Origin: Methylobacterium nodulans ORS 2060
Lineage (GTDB): Bacteria > Pseudomonadota > Alphaproteobacteria > Rhizobiales > Beijerinckiaceae
Length of the DNA stretch: 64,000 nucleotides
Direction: 5' to 3'
Assembly: GCF_000022085.1 (NCBI RefSeq)
Contig: NC_011894.1
Location: forward strand, 708,501-772,500
Shown here: in pieces, positions 25,322 through 35,676 of the stretch
Numbering within the stretch: the stretch's first letter is position 1
How the letters are laid out: each line of letters begins with the position of its first letter
Position numbers and translations under genes: made by a program
Notes under the pieces: model-generated
The model's database searches: none
Told to the model about the DNA's origin: nothing
The model's input: the letters and a program-made list of their open reading frames with translations, nothing else

Positions 25322-26224
25322 GTGAGCGGCAAGCTGGTGGCCGTCGCCAACATGAAGGGCGGCGTCGGCAAGACCACCACCGTGGTGATGCTCGCCGATG
25401 CGCTCGCGGCGAGCGGCTCGCGCGTCCTCGTGGTCGACCTCGATCCGCAGGCGAGCGCCTCGATCTGCTTTGCCGGCGACCAGACCCTGGCGGAGCTGAT
25501 CCGGAACGGGCGCACCCTCGATCACTATCTCGGGCTGCGGATCGTCGACCGCGACAGCGCGTTGCTGCCCGCCTTCATCCGCGGCTCGATCAGCACCACG
25601 ACGCATCTCGGGGAGCCGCTCGCCGTCTCGCTCCTGCCCTCCGGGCCGGACCTGCGCATTGTGGAACGCGAGATCATCTACGCGCTCACGACCCGGAAAT
25701 TCTCGATGCATGCCATCGAGAGCCATCTCTGGACGCTGTTCCATGAGGATTTCGTGCCGCTGCGCAAGCAGTACGACTACGTGCTGTTCGACTGCGCGCC
25801 GGGCATCTCGCCGATGACCGAGGTGGCGATCCGGGCCTGCGACCTCGTGGTGGTCGCCTGCATTCCGGATTTCCTGTCGACCTACGGGCTCAAGGGCTTC
25901 GCCCGGATGATCTGGGGCGCGCCGGGCGGACCCGACGGCGTGCCGAGGCCGAGGCGCCTGCCGCACGTGCTCGTCACCCGCCTGCAGAAGACCGTGAAGC
26001 ATCACCAGAGCACTCTGAGCATGCTGGCGCAGGGCGCCGCTGCGGAGAATCCGGCCTTCCGCCTGTTCGCGACCCGGGTTCCTCAGTCGGTTGCTCTCGC
26101 CAACGCTCTGACCCGGCAGGACACGACCTATCGGAACAAGTATCACGACAGCTATCATGACCTGATCGGTGGGACGATTGCCCCGCTGATGGCCGAGCTT
26201 CAGGAGGTGCTGCATGGCGCTTGA
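25322..26224 (+). CDS. ParA-family ATPase
   Basis: 300-residue MinD/ParA-type ATPase. The deviant Walker A KGGVGKTT (11-18 region), VVDLDPQAS (A') and FDCAPG (Walker B) are intact. GTG 25322 begins MSGKLVAVANMKGG. It is a solitary ParA with no parB or parS nearby; its partner is the overlapping downstream gene. Such orphan ParAs position cellular cargos (chemoreceptors, carboxysomes, polyhydroxyalkanoate granules, conjugation factors) on the nucleoid. Cargo here unknown. Confidence 0.9.
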   Translation: MSGKLVAVANMKGGVGKTTTVVMLADALAASGSRVLVVDLDPQASASICFAGDQTLAELIRNGRTLDHYLGLRIVDRDSALLPAFIRGSISTTTHLGEPLAVSLLPSGPDLRIVEREIIYALTTRKFSMHAIESHLWTLFHEDFVPLRKQYDYVLFDCAPGISPMTEVAIRACDLVVVACIPDFLSTYGLKGFARMIWGAPGGPDGVPRPRRLPHVLVTRLQKTVKHHQSTLSMLAQGAAAENPAFRLFATRVPQSVALANALTRQDTTYRNKYHDSYHDLIGGTIAPLMAELQEVLHGA

Positions 26225-26699
26225 GATCGACGGTCTCGCCATCCTCTGCGCCATCGCCGAGGCGCCGCAGGCTTTCCCGGCGATCCGCCAGGATGTCGGC
26301 AAGGTCGCCCAGAGCCTCGTGACGAAGCAGCTCAAGGCGAAGGACCTGACGCTCGACGCCCTGCGGCAGTTGCAGGCCGCCCTCGGGCCCCAGCCGCTCG
26401 CCCTGGTGGTCGAGAGTCTCAGCGACGCGGAGGTCAGGACCCTCGTCACGCGCCTCGACAGGACCAACGCCGCTCTCAAGGCCGCGACGCCGGTGGAGCA
26501 CCGCCGCCGCCTCCTCGCCCTGGCGGCCGGCGCCGAGCCGGAGACGACCCCCGCCACGGCGCCCACGGCGAAGCCGGCCGGTGCGCGCTCCCGGCGGAAA
26601 GCCGCGCCCGAGCCTTCTCCCGCCGGGCCGCCCACGGGCCGCGCGCTCGATTCCGCGGCGATGGCCGCCGTCCCGCCGCGCCGGCGACGTCCCGCCTGA
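26214..26699 (+). CDS. Hypothetical partner of orphan ParA
   Basis: 161 residues, overlapping the ParA gene by 11 bases. The N-terminal ~105 residues are predicted helical (SLVTKQLKAKDLTLDALRQL, VEHRRRLLAL). The C-terminal third is Pro/Ala/Arg-rich and strongly basic, ending PPRRRRPA. A basic disordered tail could bind DNA or the ParA dimer, in the manner of ParB-like activators. No known domain recognised; the tight overlap is the main clue to its role. Confidence 0.75.
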   Translation: MALEIDGLAILCAIAEAPQAFPAIRQDVGKVAQSLVTKQLKAKDLTLDALRQLQAALGPQPLALVVESLSDAEVRTLVTRLDRTNAALKAATPVEHRRRLLALAAGAEPETTPATAPTAKPAGARSRRKAAPEPSPAGPPTGRALDSAAMAAVPPRRRRPA

Positions 26700-26708
26700 C
26701 CGCACGCG

Positions 26709-27623
26709 TCAGGTCTCGCCCGCGTCGAGCAGCCTGCGGTAGGCGTCGATCGTGAGCGGCGGCGCACCGGACGCGGCGAGGGCGGCGCGGTCGCGCGGCG
26801 GCACTGCGTCCCGGAAGGCGTCGATCCGCTTCCAGGCCGGCACCTCACCGGCGCGATCCTCGCCGGGGACGAACCGGGAGGTGCCGATCCTGCGGTAGCG
26901 GTGGATGTAGCGCGGGCAATTGACGAAGATCTCCGCGATGGCGATCCGGATGAGGAACTCGGCACCCGGATGAGCACCCAGCTCCGCCCCGGAGCGGACG
27001 AGGCGCGCGGTGCCGTGGATGCGCAGCCGGTGCGGCCGCTCGAAATCGACGAACAGGAGGCCGACCTTCGGATTGGCCGAGAGATTGCCGGCCGTGAGGT
27101 ACATGCCGTTGCCGTTGTAGCTCGGCAGGGCGAGGGTTTGCGCGTCGAGGACGCGCACGAAGCCGGGAGCTCCGCCCTTGTAGGAGCAGGTCGGGTAGCC
27201 GCAATGGTCGATCGTGGTCAGGAAGACCATGTCGCGCTCGGCGATGAAGCGCTGCTGGGTGGGGCTCATCGCGCAGGTCACGGACAGGCTCCGCAGCCGG
27301 TTCGCGAGGTCGCGGGTCTCGAACGCGTCCTGGAGCGCGCGGTGCGGCTCACCATACAGGGTGCTGATCGCCCCGAGTGCGCTGAACACCTCCCCCTCCT
27401 CCACCGCCGGATCGGTCGACCAGCGCAGGCGGTCGAGGCAGATCGACCACACCGTGCCGTAGAGGTCGGCGGTCTCGGGCGCATCGATCTGGGCGTGAGT
27501 CAGGGACATCTCGGTGGTGTCCGGCCCGAGAGGCCGCAGCTCGATGCGGACCCGGGAGGGCGGCCCGCCGAGCGCCGCGGCGCCCCGATAGGACCAGCTC
27601 ATCACGAGGCGGCGATCCGGCAC
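26709..27623 (-). CDS. N-truncated SRPBCC/AHSA1 domain fused to PPOX flavin-binding domain
   Basis: About 304 residues from GTG 27623. Residues 1-65 are the C-terminal part of an AHSA1/SRPBCC ligand-binding domain (PDRRLVMSWSYRG, TEMSLTHAQI). From about residue 90 a pyridoxamine-5'-phosphate-oxidase-like domain follows (STLYGEPHRALQDAF, FLTTIDHCGYPTCSYKGG, GNLSANPKVGLLFVDF). The frame stays open upstream and keeps encoding AHSA1-like sequence (GVVDLRAGGAYRLEGIDP) as far as about 27750, where it meets the groEL terminator. The true start is therefore uncertain and the domain's first strand and helix appear lost. Probably a 5'-truncated gene; the PPOX part may still function. Confidence 0.65.
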   Translation of the reverse strand: MPDRRLVMSWSYRGAAALGGPPSRVRIELRPLGPDTTEMSLTHAQIDAPETADLYGTVWSICLDRLRWSTDPAVEEGEVFSALGAISTLYGEPHRALQDAFETRDLANRLRSLSVTCAMSPTQQRFIAERDMVFLTTIDHCGYPTCSYKGGAPGFVRVLDAQTLALPSYNGNGMYLTAGNLSANPKVGLLFVDFERPHRLRIHGTARLVRSGAELGAHPGAEFLIRIAIAEIFVNCPRYIHRYRRIGTSRFVPGEDRAGEVPAWKRIDAFRDAVPPRDRAALAASGAPPLTIDAYRRLLDAGET

Positions 27624-27761
27624 GACCTCCAGGTACTCGCCGCAGATCGCGTAGGCCGCGCCGTTGGGATCGATCCCTTCGAGCCGGTAGGCGCCGCCCG
27701 CGCGAAGGTCGACGACGCCTCGCGGCCGGTCGGGCTCGCGATCGCGGGCTCCAAACAGCAG

Positions 27762-27785
27762 AAAGGCCGCCTCGCGGCGGCCTTT
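27762..27785. terminator. Terminator downstream of groEL
   Basis: AAAGGCCGCC (27762-27771), TCGC loop and GGCGGCCTTT (27776-27785) form a perfect ten-base-pair stem. On the minus strand it lies 26 bp behind the groEL stop and is followed by a weak T-rich run (CTGCTGTTTG). Confidence 0.8.
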
Positions 27786-27811
27786 CCGTTTCGATTGCCG
27801 GGTGGCCGGAC

Positions 27812-29551
<1,740 letters not shown>

Positions 29552-29839
29552 TCAGGCGAGGACGCCCATGATGTCGGATTCCTTCATGATCAGGAGATCC
29601 TGACCGTCGATCTTGACCTCGGTGCCGGACCACTTGCCGAACAGCACGCGGTCGCCGGCCTTGACGTCGAGGGGGACGAGCTTGCCGGTTTCGTCGCGGG
29701 CGCCCGGGCCGACGGCGACGATCTCGCCCTCCTGCGGCTTCTCCTTGGCGGTGTCCGGGATGATGATGCCGCCCTTGGTCTTCTCCTCGCTCTCGATGCG
29801 ACGGACGACCACGCGGTCGTGCAGCGGACGGAATTGCAT
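29552..29839 (-). CDS. groES: Co-chaperonin GroES (10 kDa)
   Basis: 95-residue lid of the GroEL chamber. [16 protein letters not shown] start, the mobile loop [18 protein letters not shown], and [14 protein letters not shown] and the end [12 protein letters not shown] are canonical. The start at 29839 fits the conserved N-terminus. First gene of the heat-shock operon, under the CIRCE element 66 bp upstream. Confidence 0.98.
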   Translation of the reverse strand: MQFRPLHDRVVVRRIESEEKTKGGIIIPDTAKEKPQEGEIVAVGPGARDETGKLVPLDVKAGDRVLFGKWSGTEVKIDGQDLLIMKESDIMGVLA

Positions 29840-29904
29840 GTGCTGCCCTCTTGCTTCCCACAAGGACTTGCGGTTGGTGCGGCGGCGCGGCGCCCGCCGG
29901 CCTG

Positions 29905-29931
29905 CTAGCACTCTTACGAAGTGAGTGCCAA
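29905..29931. promoter_or_regulatory. CIRCE element (HrcA operator)
   Basis: CTAGCACTC, nine-base spacer, GAGTGCCAA: 27 bp matching the consensus TTAGCACTC-N9-GAGTGCTAA with two changes. It lies upstream of groES in the divergent gap to corA. HrcA bound here represses groESL at normal temperature. hrcA is not in the window. Confidence 0.92.
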
Positions 29932-30015
29932 GGCTGGCGGTGAGTTATGCGGAGCCTTCGGGCGAGTCAAGACGGTCCGCGAGATCGCCGCGGCCCCATC
30001 CAGGAACCTTCCCCG

Positions 30016-30990
30016 ATGATCACCCTGCACGGTCCCGGTGGCGTCGTCGCTGAGGGCGCGGCCTGCGCGGCGCCCCCGCCCCACGCGACATGGCTCGACC
30101 TCGTCGATCCGAACGAGACCGAGATCGCGCTGGCCGAGGAGGCGACCGGCCTCGCCGTGCCCTCCCGGGAGGCGCTGAGCGAGGTGGAGCGGTCGAGCCG
30201 CCTGCGGCGGCGGCGGGACGCGCTCTATCTCAGCACCCCGATGGTCTCCTTCGTGCCGGGCGACCTTTCGCTGCGCCCGCTCGGCTTCATTCTGACCCGC
30301 GAGCGGCTGGTGTCGATCCGCTTCCAGCCGCTGGCCGCCTTCGATACCGTGAAGCAGCGCCAGGCGGAGCATGACGGCCCGGAAACCAGCGTCGGGGTGT
30401 TCGGCGCGCTCGTCGCGGAACTCGTCGATGCCATGGCCGACAGCCTGGAGGCGATGAGCGACGCCCTCGACGCGCTCTCGACCCGCGTCTTCCACTTCGA
30501 CGCCGCCCAGGGCGGGCAGGCGGCCCCGAAACGCCGCGACCTCGCGCTGCGGCGCATCCTCGGCGAGATCGGCCGCCGGGGAAAGGCCCTCGCCAAGCTG
30601 CGGGCCGCCCTCGTCGGCCTCGACCGCATCGTGCCGTTCGTGGCGAGCGAGGCCACCTGGCTCAAGCCCGAGGATCACGCCCATCTCGATACGCTGCACC
30701 TCGACATCGCCTCGCTGGAGGAATTCGAGACGCGCCTCTCCGAGACCGTGCAGTTCCTCCTCGACGCGGCGCTCGGGCTCATCAACATCGAGCAGAACAA
30801 CACCTTCCGGGTGCTCACGGTGGTGTCGATCATCGGCATCCCGCCGACTCTGATCGCATCGATGTACGGCATGAACTTCAAGCACATGCCGGAGCTCGAC
30901 TGGGCCTGGGGCTACCCCTACGGGCTGGGCCTGATCCTGCTGAGCGCGCTGGCGCCGGCGGTGTGGTTCAAGGCGAAGGGCTGGTTCTGA
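30016..30990 (+). CDS. CorA-family magnesium/divalent cation transporter
   Basis: 324 residues. A cytoplasmic alpha/beta domain and long helices (AELVDAMADSLEAMSDALDALSTRVF) precede two C-terminal membrane helices. The selectivity motif is GMN in IASMYGMNFKHMPE. The C-terminus, WFKAKGWF, is basic as expected. ATG 30016 is favoured over 29947 because homologues begin just before the beta domain. The protein would form a pentameric Mg2+ channel in the inner membrane. Monocistronic, divergent from groESL. Confidence 0.9.
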   Translation: MITLHGPGGVVAEGAACAAPPPHATWLDLVDPNETEIALAEEATGLAVPSREALSEVERSSRLRRRRDALYLSTPMVSFVPGDLSLRPLGFILTRERLVSIRFQPLAAFDTVKQRQAEHDGPETSVGVFGALVAELVDAMADSLEAMSDALDALSTRVFHFDAAQGGQAAPKRRDLALRRILGEIGRRGKALAKLRAALVGLDRIVPFVASEATWLKPEDHAHLDTLHLDIASLEEFETRLSETVQFLLDAALGLINIEQNNTFRVLTVVSIIGIPPTLIASMYGMNFKHMPELDWAWGYPYGLGLILLSALAPAVWFKAKGWF

Positions 30991-31163
30991 CCCGCGGGCC
31001 TCGATCGGCCTCAAGGCCAGGGGCCGCCCACATGCGGGGAATCGGGCTGCCGAGGGCCGCTGGAGCATCGCGCGACCTAGCTGCGCCGACGCACTTAAGG
31101 ACATCTTCGCCGCTGGTACCTAGAATCCCCCCGTTCCGTCCCGCAATCCCCGAAAGCCCGGAC

Positions 31164-32603
31164 ATGGCGGTCATCGCAGCCTTCGTGATCAATGCCGCGC
31201 TGAACTTCGCGCTCGGGCTCCTGATCGCCCGGTTCCTCGGGCCGGCGGATTTCGGCCGCTTCGCGCTCGGCACGGCGGGCGCCGTGCTGCTCAACACGCT
31301 CCTGTTCGAATGGCTGCGCCTCTCGGCCACGCGCTTCTACTCCGACCGGGTGCGCCGGCACGAGCCCTGGATCCGCCACATGCTGAACCGCGCCTATGCG
31401 GCCGTGGCCGTGGGGCTCTTCGGCGCGGCGCTCATCTGCCTCGGCGGCGGCGAGGCCGCGGCGGGCTGGCGCGACGAGGCGCGGCTCTCAGCCGCGGCGG
31501 CCGCGGCGGCGATCGGCATCGGCCTCTTCGACGCCTACGCGGCGCTCGCCCGGGCGCGGTTCGCGGGCGGCCTCTACCTCCGGCTGGTGCTCGCCAAGAA
31601 CGCGATCGCGGCTTTGCTGATGACCGGGACGGCGTGGCTCCTCCCCTCCCCGGCCCTGGTGATGGTGGCGGGCGGCCTGAGTCAGCTCCTTGCGGTGCTG
31701 GCAGTCCGGCAGGCGCTCGCCGACCCGGCGCGGGCCGAAGCGCGCCGGCACGGGCCGGAGACCCTGCGGCTCTTCCTCGGCTACGGCCTGCCGCTCATCG
31801 CCGCCAATGCCGTCTATCACCTGATGCCCTTCGCGAACCGCGCAGCCATCGCGGCGGCGGCCGGATTCGCGGAATCCGGCTACTTCTCCCTCGCCGCCGA
31901 TATCGGCGGGCGCATCTTCAGCACGCTCGGGGCCGCCCTCGACCTGCTGCTGTTCCAGCTCGCCGTGCGGGCGGAGGAGCACCACGGCGCGGCCGCGGGC
32001 GAGGATCAGGTGGCCCGCAACGCCGCCGTCGTGGTCGCCCTCATGCTTCCGTCCGCGGCGGGGTTCTGGCTCGTGGCGCCCGCCGTCGAGGCGATCGTGG
32101 TGCCGGAGGCCTTCCGCGGGCATTTCACCCATTACACGCTGATCCTGCTGCCCGGCCTGTTCGCCGGCGCGCTGATGAACTTCGCCCTCAACCCGATCTT
32201 CCAGATCCGGCGCCGCACGCGGCCGGTGATTGCCGCCGCCCTGATCGGCGCCGCCGTGAACGCGTTCGGCGTGCTGACGCTGGCGGGACGCTTCGGCGCG
32301 TCCGGCATCGCGGCGGCGCAGTCGCTCGGCCTCATCGCCGCCTGCGGCTTCCTCGGCCTGCGGGGCCTGGCCGGGCCGCAGCGCCTGCGCCTGCCGTTGC
32401 GCGACCTCGGGGCGACGCTCGCCGCGACGACGGTGATGGTTGTGGCCGTGCTGCCCCTGCGCGGGCTCGCGCCCTGGCTGGCGCTGGCCTCGAGCGTGGC
32501 CGTCGGCGCGGCGGTCTACGGGACGCTGGTCTGGAGCTTCGACATCGCGGGACTGCGGACGGCGGTGGCGCCGCGCCTGCGGCGGGCGGTCCCGGCAGAA
32601 TAG
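31164..32603 (+). CDS. Oligosaccharide flippase/MATE-like membrane protein
   Basis: 479 residues with 12-14 hydrophobic segments, of the MVF superfamily (Wzx-type polysaccharide exporters). The N-terminus MAVIAAFVINAALNFALGLLIARFLGPADFGRFALG is typical: flippases start with an unbroken helix and the GPxxFGxFA motif. It would move lipid-linked glycans across the inner membrane. There is no glycosyltransferase cluster next to it, so the substrate remains open. Start chosen at ATG 31164, where the first helix begins. Confidence 0.85.
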   Translation: MAVIAAFVINAALNFALGLLIARFLGPADFGRFALGTAGAVLLNTLLFEWLRLSATRFYSDRVRRHEPWIRHMLNRAYAAVAVGLFGAALICLGGGEAAAGWRDEARLSAAAAAAAIGIGLFDAYAALARARFAGGLYLRLVLAKNAIAALLMTGTAWLLPSPALVMVAGGLSQLLAVLAVRQALADPARAEARRHGPETLRLFLGYGLPLIAANAVYHLMPFANRAAIAAAAGFAESGYFSLAADIGGRIFSTLGAALDLLLFQLAVRAEEHHGAAAGEDQVARNAAVVVALMLPSAAGFWLVAPAVEAIVVPEAFRGHFTHYTLILLPGLFAGALMNFALNPIFQIRRRTRPVIAAALIGAAVNAFGVLTLAGRFGASGIAAAQSLGLIAACGFLGLRGLAGPQRLRLPLRDLGATLAATTVMVVAVLPLRGLAPWLALASSVAVGAAVYGTLVWSFDIAGLRTAVAPRLRRAVPAE

Positions 32604-32800
32604 GGCTGGTCGCGCGGTGCCGAGCCAGGCGGCTCTGCTCCGGCTCAGGGCCTTGCGAAGACGCCCCGTCGCGGCCCGCGAGGCACGATGGTGGGGCGCG
32701 CCGCCGGCAGCCGGCGTGACACGGCCCCGCTTGCACAGCCGGCGCCTTCGCCGCATTCCTCGGCGGACCGGCCGATCCTGGCCGCCAGGGATTTCCGACC

Positions 32801-33988
32801 ATGAGCGTGTACCAGCCCCGGACCGAGGCGGAGGCGGCGGACCTGGTCGCCGCTGCGGCAGCGCGGCGGGAGCGGCTGCGCATCGTGGGCGGCGGGACGC
32901 GGACGGCGATCGGGCGTCCGGCCCAGGACGAGGCGACGCTCTCCTCGGGCGGGCTCACCGGCATCACCCTCTACGAGCCGGCCGAGCTGGTGATCCGGGC
33001 GCTCGCCGGCACGCCGCTCGCCGAGGTGGAGGCGCGGCTCGCCGCGGCGCATCAGATGCTGCCCTTCGAGCCGATGGACCACCGGGCGCTGCTCGGCTCC
33101 GCGGGCGAGCCGACGATCGGGGCGGTCGCGGCCGGCAACATCTCGGGACCGCGCCGGATCACCGCCGGGGCGGCCCGCGACAGCCTGATCGGCGTGCGCT
33201 TCGTCAACGGTCGGGGCGAGGTGGTGAAGTCGGGTGGGCGGGTGATGAAGAACGTCACTGGCCTCGACCTCGTGAAGCTGATGGCGGGGTCCTGGGGCAC
33301 GCTCGGGTTCCTCACCGAAGTGACCTTCAAGGTGCTCCCGGTTCCGGAGCGCACCGCGACGCTCGTCTTTCCCGGGCTCGACGACGGGCGCGCCGTCGAG
33401 GCGCTCAGCCTCGGCCTCGGCTCGCCCTTCGAGATCACCGGGGCGGCGCATTGGCCGGCCGGGATCGGCGCGGCGCAGGCGCGCACCTTCCTGCGCATCG
33501 AGGGCTTCTCCGCCTCGATCGACTACCGGCTCGGCGAGCTGCGCCGGCTGCTGCGGCGCTTCGGCACCCCGGAGGTCATCGAAGGCGAGGCGGCGACCGC
33601 CCACTGGAGGGCGGTGCGGGATGCCACGCCCTTGGCGGCGGAGGGCGACGGCGCGGTCTGGCGGATCTCCACGGCGCCGAGCCGCGGCCCGCAGGTCACG
33701 GCCGCGATCGCGCGGGAGCGGATGGCGACGTGGTTCTACGACTGGGGCGGCGGCCTGATCTGGCTGAGGACCGACACGGCCGGGGATGCGGGCGCCGCTC
33801 TCGTGCGGGCGGCGGTGGCCCGGGCCGGCGGCCACGCGACGCTGGTGCGCGCGCCGGAGGCGGTGCGCGCCTCCGTGCCGGTCTTCGAGCCCCTGTCGGA
33901 GCCGCTGATGCGGCTCACCGCCGGCATCAAGGCGGCGCATGATCCGGCCGGTTTGTTCAATCCGGGGCGGATGTATGCGGGAGTTTAG
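32801..33988 (+). CDS. glcE: Glycolate oxidase FAD-binding subunit GlcE
   Basis: 395-residue FAD-linked oxidase-type subunit. The PCMH FAD-binding core is seen as RLRIVGGGTRTAIGRP, TIGAVAAGNISGPRRITAGAARDSLIG and GGRVMKNVTGLDLVKLMAGSWGTLG. With GlcD and GlcF it oxidises glycolate to glyoxylate at the membrane. glcD, usually directly upstream, is absent here: the preceding gene is a flippase. glcF follows only after a 1.7-kb insert holding two unrelated genes, so coordinated expression may be disturbed. Confidence 0.93.
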   Translation: MSVYQPRTEAEAADLVAAAAARRERLRIVGGGTRTAIGRPAQDEATLSSGGLTGITLYEPAELVIRALAGTPLAEVEARLAAAHQMLPFEPMDHRALLGSAGEPTIGAVAAGNISGPRRITAGAARDSLIGVRFVNGRGEVVKSGGRVMKNVTGLDLVKLMAGSWGTLGFLTEVTFKVLPVPERTATLVFPGLDDGRAVEALSLGLGSPFEITGAAHWPAGIGAAQARTFLRIEGFSASIDYRLGELRRLLRRFGTPEVIEGEAATAHWRAVRDATPLAAEGDGAVWRISTAPSRGPQVTAAIARERMATWFYDWGGGLIWLRTDTAGDAGAALVRAAVARAGGHATLVRAPEAVRASVPVFEPLSEPLMRLTAGIKAAHDPAGLFNPGRMYAGV

Positions 33989-34052
33989 TGCGGCTCAGGC
34001 ACCGCCGACAGCGCCTGCCGGCGCCGAACTCAGCTGTCGCCTGCCAGAAGAA

Positions 34053-34069
34053 TGGAAATTAAATTTCCA
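34053..34069. promoter_or_regulatory. 17-bp perfect palindrome upstream of protease gene
   Basis: TGGAAATT-A-AATTTCCA, eight-base arms around a single A, in an AT-rich stretch 123 bp before the cysteine-protease start. The base composition differs sharply from surrounding DNA. It looks like an operator for the inserted gene pair; no regulator gene is next to it. Confidence 0.5.
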
Positions 34070-34191
34070 CCTTCCTGCCCACTTGCTGGACCAGAGAGGA
34101 TTTTTCGTGCATCTCTCCGGGAGGTCGAGTTGTCGCTCGAAATGATTCGGGCGTCACGACCATGTGTCGTCCGGCTTTCGGCGAGGACTGG

Positions 34192-34836
34192 ATGCCAATT
34201 CCTGAATTTCTGTTTCCCAAGCCCATCGTCATTGGCTCGCCTCCAGCAGCATCAGCACTCGGCGGAGCCGGTCCCGCCCAGCATCGCAAAACGAACTTCC
34301 GGATCGACCGGCAAGAGCAGGACAATTGGTGCTGGTCGGCAGTCGGCGTCAGCATCGAACGATTTTACGACCACACCCAAACGCGCACGCAGTGTGAGCT
34401 GGCGAACACGGCGCTTGGCCGCCAGGATTGCTGTACCGACGGAGCCGACGACGCGGGGAAGTGCGACAAGCCGTGGTATCTCGACCGCGTGCTCCGCATC
34501 ACGGGCAACCTGGAGGACGTGGCGCAGGGTGCCCTGCCCTTCGCCGATCTGCAGACGCGCATCAACAGCGACTTGGTCGTCGGCTGCAGAATCGGGTGGT
34601 ATGATGGCGGCGGTCACTTCGCCGTTGTCATCGGCTGGCACGTCGCCGGGACCGGCCGGACCTATATCGACATTGCGGATCCGATCTGGATGGAAACGCA
34701 GGTGCCTTACGATGACTTTCCTTCGTTGTATCAGACCGGAGGCGACTGGACGCATTCGTACTTGACGGGTCCCGCGACGGCTGGCGGCGCCGTCGCACAA
34801 GCGGACATCGATGATCCGGACCTGCTGGGAGCTTGA
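34192..34836 (+). CDS. Papain-like cysteine protease (C39/C70-like)
   Basis: 214 residues. C47 in the motif QEQDNWCWSAVGVSIERFY, H142 in GGGHFAVVIGW and D163 in YIDIADPIW give a papain-like triad in the order Cys-His-Asp, as in AvrRpt2-like (C70) and C39-like peptidases. A cluster of further cysteines (CCTDGADDAGKC) is unusual. No classical signal peptide is seen. GAGG precedes ATG 34192. It is followed, after a two-base gap, by a gene of unknown function, and both sit between glcE and glcF in DNA of lower GC. A secreted effector or a protease acting on its neighbour's product are both possible. Confidence 0.75.
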   Translation: MPIPEFLFPKPIVIGSPPAASALGGAGPAQHRKTNFRIDRQEQDNWCWSAVGVSIERFYDHTQTRTQCELANTALGRQDCCTDGADDAGKCDKPWYLDRVLRITGNLEDVAQGALPFADLQTRINSDLVVGCRIGWYDGGGHFAVVIGWHVAGTGRTYIDIADPIWMETQVPYDDFPSLYQTGGDWTHSYLTGPATAGGAVAQADIDDPDLLGA

Positions 34837-34838
34837 CC

Positions 34839-35429
34839 GTGAGCCTTGTATTGAAATCCGCACCCGCCACGGGTCGGGCCGTGGTCAGACGAGCATTGCG
34901 GGATCTCTGGGATCAGGGCCCCACCGCTGACGCCGCGGGCGGAGCCGCGATCAATCTCGCGGAACCGATCCCGCTGTACCGCCTTGGCCTCAATCAGATT
35001 GACGCGACCGGCGGCCTCACCCAGGCGCAGCATGTCGGCTGGCGGTATCTTCTCGAAACGGCGGGCGGGGATACCGCCGTGGCAGACGTCGGCGAGGTGG
35101 GCGGCGGGGAAACGCGCTTCGCCAGCCTCGCCCGCGGCGAGAATGCCCGGCGCTTGATCGAGGCGGCCACGCTGGCGGAATCCGTGGCGCAACAGAAGCC
35201 TGAGGAGTATGAGGTTCGCATCCTGGATGTTCCGGCCCTACACGTCTCGGCAATCTGGCTCGCCGGCGAGAACAACATCTTCATTCCCTATTTGGACATG
35301 AAGAGGCTGCGTGGCGCCAAGGTCGACGTGGCGGATGATTTCCTGAATACGCTGGCGTCGCGCGCCCAGACCTTGACCAAGGCACTCTCGCAGATGGATC
35401 AGCGGCCGGACTTCAGATCGGGACCGTGA
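34839..35429 (+). CDS. Hypothetical protein paired with papain-like protease
   Basis: 196 residues from GTG 34839, preceded by GGGAG with a seven-base gap; the stop of the protease gene lies within this gap. No family recognised. The N-terminal half is Gly/Ala-rich with ordinary helices; the second half has EEYEVRILDVPALHVSAIWLAGENNIFIPYLD, a plausible beta-rich core. The tight spacing implies joint expression with the protease. Its role could be substrate, chaperone or inhibitor of the protease; none can be chosen from sequence. Confidence 0.75.
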   Translation: MSLVLKSAPATGRAVVRRALRDLWDQGPTADAAGGAAINLAEPIPLYRLGLNQIDATGGLTQAQHVGWRYLLETAGGDTAVADVGEVGGGETRFASLARGENARRLIEAATLAESVAQQKPEEYEVRILDVPALHVSAIWLAGENNIFIPYLDMKRLRGAKVDVADDFLNTLASRAQTLTKALSQMDQRPDFRSGP

Positions 35430-35620
35430 TCTCCCCCACCCCTCCGCCGCGGGCTCGTCGCGCCGCAGGAGCTGGATCGTCATCGGCAGATCGCAGGCGC
35501 GGCGGATCCCGGCGACCGAGAGGGCGGGTTCGGCGAGGGAAATGGCTGTATTGAGAAATTCCGCCGCCGGCTTGCCCGGATGCGGCGATACAGGCGCCCC
35601 ACGCGCCTTGAAATTGGTCT
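35413..35620 (-). pseudogene. Possible 3' gene remnant
   Basis: A minus-strand frame without start codon, open from a TAG at about 35621 to the TGA at 35413-35415, reads GAPVSPHPGKPAAEFLNTA, ISLAEPALSVAGIRRACD and LPMTIQLLRR. Its composition looks like a genuine C-terminal fragment, family not recognised. It overlaps the end of the preceding plus-strand gene. Twelve bases at its upstream edge (TGAAATTGGTCT, 35609-35620) are repeated inverted at the glcF start (35681-35692), suggesting a rearrangement at this junction. Confidence 0.35.
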
Positions 35621-35676
35621 AGAACACGCCCGGCCCGCGAGAAGCCGACCCGACAAAGCGTGACCGAGGAACCGTC

